NCBI GenBank assembly: GCA_015689735.1
Contig: WVSP01000001.1
Location: 112,001 to 176,000, forward strand
Reading direction: 5' to 3'
Source: Rhodobacterales bacterium LSUCC0031
GTDB taxonomy: Bacteria; Pseudomonadota; Alphaproteobacteria; Rhodobacterales; Rhodobacteraceae
Length of the DNA stretch: 64,000 nt
The translations under genes and the position numbers were made by a program. Numbering within the stretch: the stretch's first letter is position 1; each line of letters starts with the position of its first letter. Below the pieces are notes generated by a model, which worked only from the letters and a program-made list of their open reading frames with translations, made no database searches and was not told the DNA's origin. This document shows positions 1 to 8,479 of this stretch, piece after piece.

Positions 1-1
1 G

Positions 2-235
2 TCCGACGACGCGATGCGCAATGTGATGGACCTTGTCGGCTCTGCGCCGCTCAAGGATATCGTGGCGGCAACCACCGATGTAGTCGAGAAGATGTGCATC
101 GAAACGGCGGTCGAACTGACCGACAACAACAGGGTCGCCGCGGCCGAGATGCTGGGTCTGTCGCGCCAATCGCTTTACGTGAAGCTGCGCAAATACGGTC
201 TGCTGAACAAGAACGATCGCAGCACCGAGAACTGA
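2..235 (+). CDS. ppsR: PpsR/CrtJ transcriptional regulator, C-terminal fragment
   Basis: Only the last 77 residues are in the window; the frame is open to the left edge. The fragment ends in a Fis-type helix-turn-helix (RVAAAEMLGLSRQSLYVKLRKYG), the DNA-binding end of PpsR/CrtJ. In this family PAS domains precede the HTH, and the protein represses bch, crt and puc genes under oxygen by binding TGT-N12-ACA palindromes. Such palindromes occur just downstream, before bchG, and twice more in this window, which supports the assignment. ppsR next to bchG is the usual order in Rhodobacteraceae photosynthesis clusters. The PAS domains and redox cysteines lie outside the window and cannot be checked. 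Confidence 0.88.
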   Translation, partial: SDDAMRNVMDLVGSAPLKDIVAATTDVVEKMCIETAVELTDNNRVAAAEMLGLSRQSLYVKLRKYGLLNKNDRSTEN

Positions 236-290
236 TCACCCCGTTAAAATGCCCATGCGCGCGCCTTGATCTTGGGGTTTCTTCGGCATG

Positions 291-308
291 CGTAAAGACC
301 TGTTTACA
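291..308. promoter_or_regulatory. Degenerate PpsR-type palindrome upstream of bchG
   Basis: CGT-N12-ACA, one base away from the TGT-N12-ACA consensus. It lies 35 bp, start to start, upstream of the perfect palindrome at 326. PpsR sites often occur in pairs bound cooperatively, so this may be the weaker partner. On its own it would be too loose a match to call. Confidence 0.4.
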
Positions 309-325
309 CTTGCCGACTCGTAAAC

Positions 326-343
326 TGTCAGTTTATGTTTACA
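326..343. promoter_or_regulatory. PpsR operator (TGT-N12-ACA) at bchG
   Basis: A perfect TGT-N12-ACA match (TGTCAGTTTATGTTTACA). It ends three bases before the preferred bchG start codon at 347, so a bound repressor would cover the start region of the gene. The core TGTCAGTTTAT is also found in the bchC operator at 15458. Confidence 0.75.
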
Positions 344-346
344 CCT

Positions 347-1270
347 ATGAGTGTAACGACCGACCTCACCCCTGACGTTTCCGCACGCCGCCTACCCGAA
401 GCTCGGGCGGTATTGACCCTGCTCAAGCCAATCACATGGTTTCCGCCGATGTGGGCCTATTTGTGCGGCGCGGTATCGGCTGGTGTCGCACCGTCGGGGC
501 ATTGGTTGGCAGTGCTGCTAGGGGTGATCTTGGCCGGACCCATCGTCTGCGGGATGAGCCAAGCGGCAAATGACTGGTGCGACCGCCATGTGGACGCGAT
601 CAACGAACCGCATCGCCCGATCCCCGCGGGAAGGATACCGGGGCGTTGGGGGTTGTGGATCGCGCTGATGATGTCAGCCTTTGCAGCCATGGTCGGTATT
701 GCGTTGGGGCCATGGGGCTTTGCCGCCACGCTCGTGGCCATCGCCGCCGCTTGGGCCTATTCCGCCGAGCCGGTGCGCCTGAAGCGCTCGGGCTGGTGGG
801 GGCCGGGCTTGGTCGGGCTTTCCTATGAGACCCTGCCTTGGTTCACCGGGGCGGCGGTCTTGTCGATGGGCGCGCCAAGCTGGCCCGTGGTGATCGTCGC
901 CCTGCTTTATGGCATCGGCGCGCATGGGATCATGACCCTCAACGATTTCAAGGCACTTGAGGGCGACCGCCAGATGGGGGTCAATTCCCTCCCTGTCACG
1001 CTTGGCCCGGAACGGGCGGCGCGGCTTGCCTGCATCGTCATGGCTGTACCGCAGGTGATCGTGTTTGCACTCTTGTTCTTCGTCTGGGATCGGCCCCTGC
1101 ACGGGCTGGTGATCGCGATGTCGCTGATTGCCCAGGCCTATGCAATGCAAGTGCTTCTGCGCGACCCAAGGGGCCGTGCGCCTTGGTATAACGGCGTGGG
1201 TGTCACGCTATATGTCGCGGGAATGATGGTCACCGCCTTTGCCATCCGCAGCCTGGAGGCGTGGCCTTGA
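347..1270 (+). CDS. bchG: Bacteriochlorophyll synthase BchG
   Basis: A UbiA-family polyprenyltransferase that esterifies bacteriochlorophyllide a with geranylgeranyl (or phytyl) diphosphate in the membrane, the last assembly step of bacteriochlorophyll a. The protein is about 307 residues with many hydrophobic helices. It carries the family's first aspartate-rich motif (NDWCDRHVDAINEP) and second polar motif (NDFKALEGDR), plus the BchG-typical KPITWFPPMWAY near the N-terminus. The start at 347 (MSVTTDL) is preferred over an in-frame ATG at 335, because that ATG lies inside the PpsR palindrome and BchG proteins commonly begin MSV. Neither start has a clear ribosome binding site. The 3' end overlaps the next gene by 10 bp. 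Confidence 0.93.
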   Translation: MSVTTDLTPDVSARRLPEARAVLTLLKPITWFPPMWAYLCGAVSAGVAPSGHWLAVLLGVILAGPIVCGMSQAANDWCDRHVDAINEPHRPIPAGRIPGRWGLWIALMMSAFAAMVGIALGPWGFAATLVAIAAAWAYSAEPVRLKRSGWWGPGLVGLSYETLPWFTGAAVLSMGAPSWPVVIVALLYGIGAHGIMTLNDFKALEGDRQMGVNSLPVTLGPERAARLACIVMAVPQVIVFALLFFVWDRPLHGLVIAMSLIAQAYAMQVLLRDPRGRAPWYNGVGVTLYVAGMMVTAFAIRSLEAWP

Positions 1271-2559
1271 CCTTAAGCTGGCTTCAGATCATCCGCCTTG
1301 GGCTGGTGCAGATGGCGCTAGGCGCAATCGTGGTCTTGACCACTTCGACACTTAACCGGTTGATGGTTGTTGAACTTGCCCTGCCCGCCGTTCTGCCGGG
1401 CGCGCTGGTGGCACTTCACTACGGCATCCAGATCACGCGACCGCAATGGGGCTATAAATCCGACACAGGCGGCAAGCGGACCCGGTGGATCATCGGCGGG
1501 ATGGCGATCTTGGCATTGGGCGGTCTTGCAGCGGCCTATGGCGTCGTCGTGATGGAGCGGCAGGCTACCCTTGGGCTGATCATCTCGATCCTTGCCTATG
1601 CCGCCATCGGGGTCGGTGTGGGGGCATCCGGCACCTCGCTTCTGGCACTGCTCGCGACATCGACCGCCCCACGTCGCAGACCGGCGGCCGCCACGATCAC
1701 ATGGCTGATGATGATCTTTGGCATTGCTGTCACGGCCGGTGTTTCTGGTCAGTTCCTCGACCCCTACACCCCCCTACGCCTGATGGAGGTGGTAGGAATC
1801 GTCACCTTTGGTGCCTTTGCGCTGACCTGTCTAGCCGTGCGCGGGATCGAGGCACGCGTCATCGCCCGCCCCGAGGAGGCCAGCGCACCCTTCCTGGAGG
1901 GGCTGCGCGAGGTTTGGGCCGAGCGCAAGGCGCGGATGTTCACCCTGTTCGTGTTCCTCAGCATGACCGCTTATTTCATGCAGGAGTTGATCCTCGAACC
2001 TTTTGCTGGACTTGTCTTCGGCTTTAGCCCCGGCCAATCGACCACGCTTTCCGGCGCGCAGAATGGTGGGGTTTTTCTTGGTATGGTCGTGGTCGGCGTT
2101 GCCGGGACAGCGCTCAGGCTGTTGTCGCTCAAGGCTTGGGTTGTGATCGGCTGTATCGGATCGGCGGCTGCGCTGATCGGTATCTCGGCCTTGGGGCAAA
2201 TCGGGCCAGGCACACCCTTGTTGCCTGCGGTGATCACGCTTGGCTTTTTCAACGGCATGTTCGCGGTCGCGGCGATTGGCTCGATGATGGCGCTGGCAGG
2301 CGAAGGGCGCGGCGCGCGCGAAGGCACCCGGATGGGACTTTGGGGCGCGGCGCAAGCAATCGCGGCAGGCTTTGGTGGTCTTGCGGGTGCAGGCCTGGCC
2401 GATCTCGCACGGCTCATCACCGATGACGCTTCGGCCTTTGGGGCTGTTTTCACATTCGAGGCGCTTCTTTATCTTGCCGCGGCCCTGATGGCGCTGCGGG
2501 TGATGGAAGGCAAAACATCCATGTCGCCTGCGTCAGGCGCCGCAGTTCCGGGGGAATGA
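1261..2559 (+). CDS. PucC/LhaA-family MFS carrier between bchG and bchP
   Basis: A 432-residue, very hydrophobic protein with about 12 predicted membrane segments. It belongs to the BCD/PucC family of the major facilitator superfamily, known from LhaA and PucC as light-harvesting assembly factors or pigment carriers. The position between bchG and bchP matches ORF428 (bchG2) of Rhodobacter clusters, so handling of newly made bacteriochlorophyll is a reasonable inference. The start is GTG at 1261; a TTG at 1267 is an alternative and is better spaced from the GGAGG at about 1255. It overlaps bchG by 10 bp and ends in an ATGA overlap with the bchP reading frame, which suggests one translationally coupled operon. 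Confidence 0.82.
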   Translation: MALTLSWLQIIRLGLVQMALGAIVVLTTSTLNRLMVVELALPAVLPGALVALHYGIQITRPQWGYKSDTGGKRTRWIIGGMAILALGGLAAAYGVVVMERQATLGLIISILAYAAIGVGVGASGTSLLALLATSTAPRRRPAAATITWLMMIFGIAVTAGVSGQFLDPYTPLRLMEVVGIVTFGAFALTCLAVRGIEARVIARPEEASAPFLEGLREVWAERKARMFTLFVFLSMTAYFMQELILEPFAGLVFGFSPGQSTTLSGAQNGGVFLGMVVVGVAGTALRLLSLKAWVVIGCIGSAAALIGISALGQIGPGTPLLPAVITLGFFNGMFAVAAIGSMMALAGEGRGAREGTRMGLWGAAQAIAAGFGGLAGAGLADLARLITDDASAFGAVFTFEALLYLAAALMALRVMEGKTSMSPASGAAVPGE

Positions 2560-2561
2560 CC

Positions 2562-3743
2562 ATGAAATATGATGTCGTCGTTGTGGGCGGTGGCCCCTCG
2601 GGTGCGACCGCCGCCGAGGATCTGGCACGCTCAGGCCATAAGGTCGCGCTGATCGACCGTGCCGGGCGGATCAAGCCCTGTGGCGGCGCGATCCCGCCGC
2701 GCCTGATCCGCGATTTCAACATTCCCGACGCACAGCTTGTGGCCAAGATCACCACCGCGCGGATGATCTCGCCCACGGGCCGCCGTGTCGATATCCCGAT
2801 CGAGAACGGTTTTGTCGGCATGGTGGACCGCGAGCATTTCGACGAATTTCTGCGGGTGCGCGCGCAAGATGCCGGGGCCGAACGCGTGACCGGCACCTAT
2901 ACCAAGATCACCCGCGACCGTGACGGCACCCATGTGCATTACCGCGACAAGGCGAGCGGAGAGGAGCGCGTTTTGAGCACCAAGCTCGTGATAGGGGCCG
3001 ATGGCGCGCGCTCGAACGTCGCCCGGACCGAGATCAAGGATGGCGACAAGATCCCTTACGTCATCGCCTATCACGAGATCGTCGAGGCCCCCGGCCCGCG
3101 CGGCGATTACCACCCCGACCGCTGCGACGTGATCTATGATGGCCGCATCAGCCCAGATTTCTACGGCTGGGTGTTTCCGCATGGCAAATCGGCCAGCATC
3201 GGCATGGGCAGCTTCCTCAAGGAGGTGGATCTGAAAAAAGCCACCGCCGATCTGCGCGAGGCGAGCGGTCTTGCCGATTGCAAGACCATCCGCAAGGAGG
3301 GGGCGCCCATCCCGCTCAAACCGCTCGACGAATGGGACAATGGCCGCGATGTCGTTCTAGCGGGCGATGCGGCGGGTGTTGTCGCGCCCTCAAGCGGCGA
3401 GGGCATCTTTTACGCGATGATCGGCGGGCGCTATGCCGCGATGGCGGCGGCGGCCAAGCTTCAGACCGGCATGATCAAGGATCTGAAACTTGCGCGGAAA
3501 CTATTCATGCGCGACCATAAGTCGGTCTTCAAGGTTCTGGGCGCGATGCAGGATGCCTATTACAAATCCGACGAACGGCGGGAGCGTTTCGTCTCGCTCT
3601 GCCATGATGTCGATGTGCAACGCCTGACCTTCGAGGCCTATATGAACAAGGAACTGGTCAAGGCCCGTCCGCTTGCCCATATCAAGATCGGCATCAAGAA
3701 CTTGGCGCACCTGACAGGGCTGGTGGCCCCGACCCACATATGA
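2562..3743 (+). CDS. bchP: Geranylgeranyl reductase BchP
   Basis: A flavoprotein that reduces the geranylgeranyl tail of bacteriochlorophyll (or geranylgeranyl diphosphate) to phytyl. The N-terminus has a Rossmann FAD motif (VVVGGGPSGATAAEDLARSG) followed by LIDR, and the second FAD signature GDAAGVVAPSSGEGI lies near residue 270. The length of about 393 residues is normal. The ATG at 2562 has GGGGGA six bases upstream; an in-frame ATG at 2556 overlaps the previous stop codon and is the alternative. The stop codon overlaps the idi start as ATGA. Confidence 0.93.
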   Translation: MKYDVVVVGGGPSGATAAEDLARSGHKVALIDRAGRIKPCGGAIPPRLIRDFNIPDAQLVAKITTARMISPTGRRVDIPIENGFVGMVDREHFDEFLRVRAQDAGAERVTGTYTKITRDRDGTHVHYRDKASGEERVLSTKLVIGADGARSNVARTEIKDGDKIPYVIAYHEIVEAPGPRGDYHPDRCDVIYDGRISPDFYGWVFPHGKSASIGMGSFLKEVDLKKATADLREASGLADCKTIRKEGAPIPLKPLDEWDNGRDVVLAGDAAGVVAPSSGEGIFYAMIGGRYAAMAAAAKLQTGMIKDLKLARKLFMRDHKSVFKVLGAMQDAYYKSDERRERFVSLCHDVDVQRLTFEAYMNKELVKARPLAHIKIGIKNLAHLTGLVAPTHI

Positions 3744-4261
3744 CTGAAATGATCCCGGCCTGGGTAAACGGCGAACTGTCCCCGGTGGAAAAGCTGGAGG
3801 CCCATGTTAGGGGCATCCGGCACAAGGCGATCTCGGTCTTCCTGATGCGGGGCGACAAGGTGCTGTTGCAGCGCCGAGCAATGGGCAAATATCATACGCC
3901 GGGGCTATGGGCGAATACCTGTTGCACCCACCCTCATTGGGGCGAGGCCTCGCTTGATTGTGCCACGCGCCGCTTGGATCAGGAATTGGGCCTCGCGGGC
4001 ATCCCGTTGCGCTTTCGCGATACGGTCGAATATCGCGCCGATGTCGGCGGCGGCCTGATCGAGCATGAGGTGGTCGATATCTTTGTGGGTGAATTGGCGC
4101 AGGGGCATGAACCCATCCCGAACCCTGACGAGGTGATGGATACGATCTGGACGCCGCTTCCAAATCTTATAGAAGAAGTGGCGACCAAGCCCGCAGGCTT
4201 TACCCCATGGTTGCAGATCTACCTTCGCGACCATGCAGGCGTGATCTTTCAAACAGCCTGA
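3740..4261 (+). CDS. idi: Isopentenyl-diphosphate delta-isomerase (type 1, Nudix)
   Basis: Interconverts isopentenyl and dimethylallyl diphosphate, the building blocks used by CrtE and BchG. At 173 residues it shows the type 1 features: the active-site cysteine region LWANTCCTHPHWGE (C61/C62) and a downstream EHEVVDIF segment with metal-binding glutamate. It is the last gene of the + strand bchG operon, coupled to bchP by an ATGA overlap. It converges on dxs, with only 21 bp between the stop codons. That gap holds a small GC-rich hairpin that may serve as a terminator. Confidence 0.94.
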   Translation: MTEMIPAWVNGELSPVEKLEAHVRGIRHKAISVFLMRGDKVLLQRRAMGKYHTPGLWANTCCTHPHWGEASLDCATRRLDQELGLAGIPLRFRDTVEYRADVGGGLIEHEVVDIFVGELAQGHEPIPNPDEVMDTIWTPLPNLIEEVATKPAGFTPWLQIYLRDHAGVIFQTA

Positions 4262-4282
4262 CGCGCAAGACACCCGCCCCCA

Positions 4283-6202
4283 TCAGGCGCGGGCTTTCCC
4301 TGTCATTGTCGCGACGCCCATCGCCACAAGTGCTGCATCCGCAATGTTCTGGGCGGTCAGGCCGGCATCGGCATACATATCTGCCGGGCTTGCCTGGTCG
4401 ATGAACCGATCAGGCAGGCAGAGCGTGCGGATCGCCACACCACGATCAAGCTGGCCGGTCGCGGCCAGATGGTGCAACACGATCCCGCCAAACCCCAGCA
4501 TCGCGCCCTGCTCGACGGTAATCAGCGCAGAATGACCGGCGACCAGCTGATCCACCAGCCCAGTGTCGAGCGGCTTGGCGAAACGGGCATCGGCAATGGT
4601 CACACTCAGACCGCGGGCCTCGAGCGCACGGGCAGCATCGGTTGCCTCGGCCAGATGCGCACCGAAAGACAGGATCGCGACATCGCGCCCTTGCTGGATG
4701 ATGCGGCCCTTTCCGATCTCCAACACCTCGCCCGTCTCGGGCATCGGTACGCCGGTGCCTTCACCGCGCGGATAGCGCAAGGCAATCGGCCCGCTGTCAT
4801 GGGCAGCGGCAGTGGCCATCATGTGGACCATCTCGGCCTCGTCGGCACAGGCCATGACCGTCATGTTGGGAAGTGCTGCCAGAAACCCGATGTCGAAAGC
4901 CCCGGCATGCGTCGGCCCATCGGCCCCGACCAGCCCGGCGCGGTCGATCATGAAACGCACCGGGAGGTTTTGCAGCGCCACGTCATGGACGACCTGATCA
5001 TATCCACGCTGAAGGAAGCTTGAGTAAATGGCGCAGAAGGGGCGCATGCCCCCCGCCGCCATCCCGGCGGCAAAGGTCACGGCGTGCTGTTCGGCAATCC
5101 CAACATCGAAGACCCGCCCCGGCATTGCCTTTTGCAAGATGTTCAGCCCCGTCCCGCCCGGCATGGCAGCGGTGATCCCGACAATGCGGCTATCCCCCTC
5201 GGCATGGCGCTTGAGGCATTCACCAAAGACATTGGTATAGGCGGGCGCATTGGGCGCGGATTTCTTCTGCACACCCGTAGCGACATCGAACTTGTTCACA
5301 CCGTGATAGCAATCATCCGACAACTCGGCGGGGGCATAGCCTTTGCCCTTGACGGTGACGGCATGGATCAGCACCGGCCCCGTGGCGCGCGCCTTGGCGC
5401 TGCGCAGCACGTTCAAAAGCTCGGCCATGTTATGCCCATCGACCGGGCCGATATAAGTAAAGCCCAGATGCTCGAAAAGCGTCGCGGATTTTTGTTGGCC
5501 GGTGACCAACTCGCGCGCGCGCTCGGCCCCTTGGCGCAGCGGTTCGGGCAAATGGGCGGCAACGCCATCGGCGATATCCTTGAGCGCAGCCAAGGGCGAG
5601 TTTTTGGCAAGCCCCGCCAGATAGCTTGACATCGCCCCTGTCGGCGGCGCGATCGACATGTCGTTGTCGTTCAGGATGACGAACAAGCGCCGCCCGATAT
5701 GGCCCGCATTGTTCAGCGCCTCATAAGCCATGCCGGCGCTGATCGAGCCATCGCCGATCACGGCAATCGCTTCACCCGTCGCCTGCCCCATCTCGCGCGC
5801 CATGGCAAAGCCAAGGGCCGCGGAAATACTTGTCGAAGAATGTGCCGCGCCAAAGGGGTCGTAATCGGATTCAGCCCGCTTGGTAAAGCCAGACAGCCCA
5901 TCCTTTTGGCGCAGGGTGCGGATACGGTCGCGCCGTCCCGTGACGATCTTGTGGGGGTAGCACTGGTGGCCGACATCCCAGACCAGCTTGTCATAGGGCG
6001 TATTGAACACCGCATGGATCGCGACGGTCAGTTCCACAACACCCAGTGACGACCCCAGATGCCCGCCGGTTTCCGACACGGCCGAGATCGTCTCGGCCCG
6101 CAACTCATCGGCGCATTGTTTCAGCTCTTGGTCACTCAGCCGGCGGAGATCAGCGGGGTAGGTGACGCGGTCAAGAACGGGGGTATGCGGTCTGTCGGTC
6201 AT
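4283..6202 (-). CDS. dxs: 1-deoxy-D-xylulose-5-phosphate synthase
   Basis: A thiamine diphosphate enzyme that condenses pyruvate and glyceraldehyde 3-phosphate, the first step of the non-mevalonate isoprenoid pathway. The 639-residue length fits the family. It has the ThDP-binding [18 protein letters not shown], the transketolase-like central part ([13 protein letters not shown]) and a C-terminal transketolase domain. The ATG at 6202 has GGAGG about eight bases upstream. It lies downstream of pufC on the same strand but behind an intrinsic terminator, so it probably has its own promoter or receives only read-through. A cluster copy of dxs next to idi suggests matching precursor supply to pigment synthesis. 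Confidence 0.95.
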   Translation of the reverse strand: MTDRPHTPVLDRVTYPADLRRLSDQELKQCADELRAETISAVSETGGHLGSSLGVVELTVAIHAVFNTPYDKLVWDVGHQCYPHKIVTGRRDRIRTLRQKDGLSGFTKRAESDYDPFGAAHSSTSISAALGFAMAREMGQATGEAIAVIGDGSISAGMAYEALNNAGHIGRRLFVILNDNDMSIAPPTGAMSSYLAGLAKNSPLAALKDIADGVAAHLPEPLRQGAERARELVTGQQKSATLFEHLGFTYIGPVDGHNMAELLNVLRSAKARATGPVLIHAVTVKGKGYAPAELSDDCYHGVNKFDVATGVQKKSAPNAPAYTNVFGECLKRHAEGDSRIVGITAAMPGGTGLNILQKAMPGRVFDVGIAEQHAVTFAAGMAAGGMRPFCAIYSSFLQRGYDQVVHDVALQNLPVRFMIDRAGLVGADGPTHAGAFDIGFLAALPNMTVMACADEAEMVHMMATAAAHDSGPIALRYPRGEGTGVPMPETGEVLEIGKGRIIQQGRDVAILSFGAHLAEATDAARALEARGLSVTIADARFAKPLDTGLVDQLVAGHSALITVEQGAMLGFGGIVLHHLAATGQLDRGVAIRTLCLPDRFIDQASPADMYADAGLTAQNIADAALVAMGVATMTGKARA

Positions 6203-6236
6203 TTTGCGGTCCTCCCGAACCGGCGGTGCAGAGACG

Positions 6237-6271
6237 AAAAAGCCGCGAGTAGGGTCTGACCCACCCGCGGC
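6237..6271 (-). terminator. Rho-independent terminator after pufC
   Basis: On the - strand a stem GCCGCG/CGCGGC (6266-6271 with 6242-6247), with an inner GGGT/ACCC pairing, is followed directly by TTTTT. It lies 100 bp past the pufC stop codon and 35 bp before the dxs start, so it should end the puf transcript. Confidence 0.75.
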
Positions 6272-6311
6272 GAACGTTACCTCACGAAGGGACGTAAGGG
6301 TCGCGTTTGAC

Positions 6312-6335
6312 CGGGGGCGATGTGGCCCGCCCCCG
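6312..6335 (-). terminator. GC-rich hairpin downstream of pufC
   Basis: A perfect 7-bp stem CGGGGGC/GCCCCCG (6312-6318 with 6329-6335) with a 10-nt loop and no T run. It sits between pufC and the stronger terminator at 6237-6271. It more likely protects the puf mRNA 3' end or adds to termination than acts alone. Confidence 0.4.
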
Positions 6336-6370
6336 ATCGCATTGGATATGGGCCGCGGCCCGCATGGCCC

Positions 6371-7468
6371 CTACTCGAAGGCCGAATAGTCCGGCGCGCC
6401 GTCAAGAACGGCTAGCTCGGGCCAGTTGCGGATCACGTTCAAGCCGTTGAGCGGCTGCTGCTCGCCCTGATGGCATGTCCGGCAGGCTAGCTTCGGAACA
6501 TCGGCATAGACCGGGCCTAAACGCTCGGCGGGCAGGACATCTTGCAAGGGCAGGATGTATTGCTCGAGGGTTTCCTGCACCATCGCGATGCCAAGGCTTG
6601 CGGTCGCCCATTGCGGGGTCACTTGGCCCGGATCATAAAATGCACGGCTGTTGTGGCAGAAGACACAGTTCACCCCCAACGAATTCGCAAAGTAATTCAT
6701 GAAGGCATAGGTGCGCTCGGCCTGTTGGATCAGCGGATCGCCCGGTTGCTGCTGCACACGGCTTTCAAGGTCATGCACGCCGATATTGGCGTAATTCCCG
6801 TTCTCATCCGCAAGCAAGTAAGTCTCGAGGTAATCCGACGGCAACGAGGTGAAATTACTCACCATCGTCACACGGTTCTGATTGGCCGACCAGCCAGCGA
6901 CATTGCTGTTGACCGGGCTGACCTTGAACCAAACGTTGTTCGGCACGGCCTGACCGCGGTGGCAAGTGTAGCATGTCACCCCCACCTCGGCATTGGCCTG
7001 AACATGGCCGATCCAGTTCTGGTTGATGTTCTGGGTCATCTCGATCATCGACCAGGCCACTTGGGTCTGATAGCTGTCGTTACCCGGTGCAAGCAGATCG
7101 GGAATGCCCGTCCATTCACGCATGGCCGTAACCAGACGCTCGTAGTTTTCCGGTGTCAGGTTGGCGAGTGCAGGGGGAACCCCTGCCGCGTCACCCATCA
7201 TCGCTGCACCCTCGGCCGGCACGACCGGCTCGGAGGTGAAGAACCCTTCGACATCGGGGTAAACAGCCAGATCGCTTACGAATTCCTGCACATGCATGCC
7301 GGTGCCGCGTGGGCCGGTCTGTTGGCTTTCTGTCGGGAAGGGTTGGCCAAAGCCAACGATCATCGCTGCCAGGAACACCGCCGACCCCGCGACACCCACC
7401 GCAATGGCAGGGCCGAAGATATTGGTCGGATTATCCGCGTTCCATTTGTCAAACCACTTGGGAAACAT
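6371..7468 (-). CDS. pufC: Reaction-centre cytochrome c subunit PufC, triheme type
   Basis: The cytochrome subunit that re-reduces the photo-oxidised special pair from soluble donors on the periplasmic side. The 365 residues contain only three CXXCH heme sites (C166-C169-H170, C268-C271-H272, C329-C332-H333) instead of the usual four. Where the first site should be, after AMREW (M116), the sequence reads TGIPDLLAPGNDSY, so heme 1 is missing. H155, expected to be the sixth ligand of heme 4, is present, as are M144 and M257. The N-terminus has one hydrophobic helix (about residues 18-40) without a lipobox cysteine, so it is probably an uncleaved membrane anchor. It starts 3 bp after pufM; the ribosome binding site GGAGG overlaps the pufM stop. 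Confidence 0.93.
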   Translation of the reverse strand: MFPKWFDKWNADNPTNIFGPAIAVGVAGSAVFLAAMIVGFGQPFPTESQQTGPRGTGMHVQEFVSDLAVYPDVEGFFTSEPVVPAEGAAMMGDAAGVPPALANLTPENYERLVTAMREWTGIPDLLAPGNDSYQTQVAWSMIEMTQNINQNWIGHVQANAEVGVTCYTCHRGQAVPNNVWFKVSPVNSNVAGWSANQNRVTMVSNFTSLPSDYLETYLLADENGNYANIGVHDLESRVQQQPGDPLIQQAERTYAFMNYFANSLGVNCVFCHNSRAFYDPGQVTPQWATASLGIAMVQETLEQYILPLQDVLPAERLGPVYADVPKLACRTCHQGEQQPLNGLNVIRNWPELAVLDGAPDYSAFE

Positions 7469-7471
7469 GGC

Positions 7472-8479
7472 TCAGTTACCTCCCGCCGGGACGCCGCCGA
7501 AGTCCTGGTAGGTGCCGTAGGCCTCGTAGCCATAAGCGCCCAGATATTCGGGTGCGAAGTTGTGTTCGATGGCCCAGATGAACCAGTTGTCCACGACTGT
7601 GCCGGTCAGAAGGATGCCGATACCGCCGGTGATTGGTGTCAGAACCGCGAACCACCACGCCCAGCGATGGATACCCTCCATCGTGGCGTTGAAGCCCATG
7701 GTCCAGCGCCAGAACAGGCCAGCACGTTCCGACGCAGTGCCGCGATCATAGATCTGTTCCAACTCGCGGTCGCCGCCATAGCGAGAAACAGCCAGAATGG
7801 TCGCTCCATGCATCGCAAACAGCAGGACGGAGCCATAAAGGAACACGATCGAAAGCGCATGGAACGGGTTGTAGTAAAGGTTCCCATAGCGGATCGAGAA
7901 GGCCGTGGTCCAATCAAGGTGCGGGAAGATGCCATAAGGCACAGCCTCGCTCCAGGAACCCATCAGGACGGGGCGGAACAGGCCCAGCACAAGAAACAGC
8001 CAGATCGCCGCCAAAAAGGCCCAAGCGATATGTTTGCCCATCTTGTGCTGCGCGGCCAGTAGGTAAGTGCGCAGCCACCAGCTCATCACCGAGATCAACA
8101 GGAAGAAGCTCGAGATGATATACCAGCCGCCGTCATTGAGCGGCGGCATCGACAGCCCATGCTCTGGCCCCGGCGGCTCCAACGCTAACCAGAACAGCTG
8201 ACGGACGAATTGGGTCAAGGACCAATCCACCTGTGACAGCATGTTGAGGCCGACGATATTGAACCACAGCGTGCCGGTTGCAAGGCTGATCAAACCCGCC
8301 CAACCGAGGTAGATCGGGCCGATTTGCGCATTGCCGAGCCAGCCAATCAGGGTCGAAAACGTCGCCTTGCGGGTCCGCTCGCCACCCAGGATGTTCTCGC
8401 CGGTTTGGGCGATGCCCATTTCGGGCTCACCCTGCACCTGCACTTGGGTGAAGATGTTTTGATATTCGAAGTAGGCCAT
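7472..8479 (-). CDS. pufM: Photosynthetic reaction centre M subunit
   Basis: A core subunit that binds the special pair, accessory bacteriochlorophyll, bacteriopheophytin and QA with PufL. The five-helix sequence shows the pigment and iron ligands in family context: H187 (FPHLDW), H207 (NPFHALS), H224 (FAMHG) and H271 (GIHRW). At 335 residues it is longer than the roughly 308 of Rhodobacter, because of a C-terminal extension after VVDNWFIW. Extended M subunits are typical where PufC binds the reaction centre. Its start overlaps the pufL stop by one base (TGATG), indicating coupled translation. Confidence 0.97.
   Translation of the reverse strand: MAYFEYQNIFTQVQVQGEPEMGIAQTGENILGGERTRKATFSTLIGWLGNAQIGPIYLGWAGLISLATGTLWFNIVGLNMLSQVDWSLTQFVRQLFWLALEPPGPEHGLSMPPLNDGGWYIISSFFLLISVMSWWLRTYLLAAQHKMGKHIAWAFLAAIWLFLVLGLFRPVLMGSWSEAVPYGIFPHLDWTTAFSIRYGNLYYNPFHALSIVFLYGSVLLFAMHGATILAVSRYGGDRELEQIYDRGTASERAGLFWRWTMGFNATMEGIHRWAWWFAVLTPITGGIGILLTGTVVDNWFIWAIEHNFAPEYLGAYGYEAYGTYQDFGGVPAGGN

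Noticed and set aside
335-346. ATG at 335 as the bchG start (four extra residues)
   Set aside because: It lies inside the PpsR palindrome and has no ribosome binding site. The ATG at 347 gives the MSV N-terminus usual for BchG.
7469-7471. pufX between pufM and pufC
   Set aside because: Only three bases separate the two genes, and no PufX-like frame exists elsewhere in the puf region.
6542-8062. A 506-codon open frame on the + strand opposite pufC and pufM
   Set aside because: It is rich in Arg, His and Gln, has no recognisable family sequence and lies fully antisense to two certain genes. Similar long frames oppose bchZ, bchX and maeB and follow from the GC-rich third codon positions.
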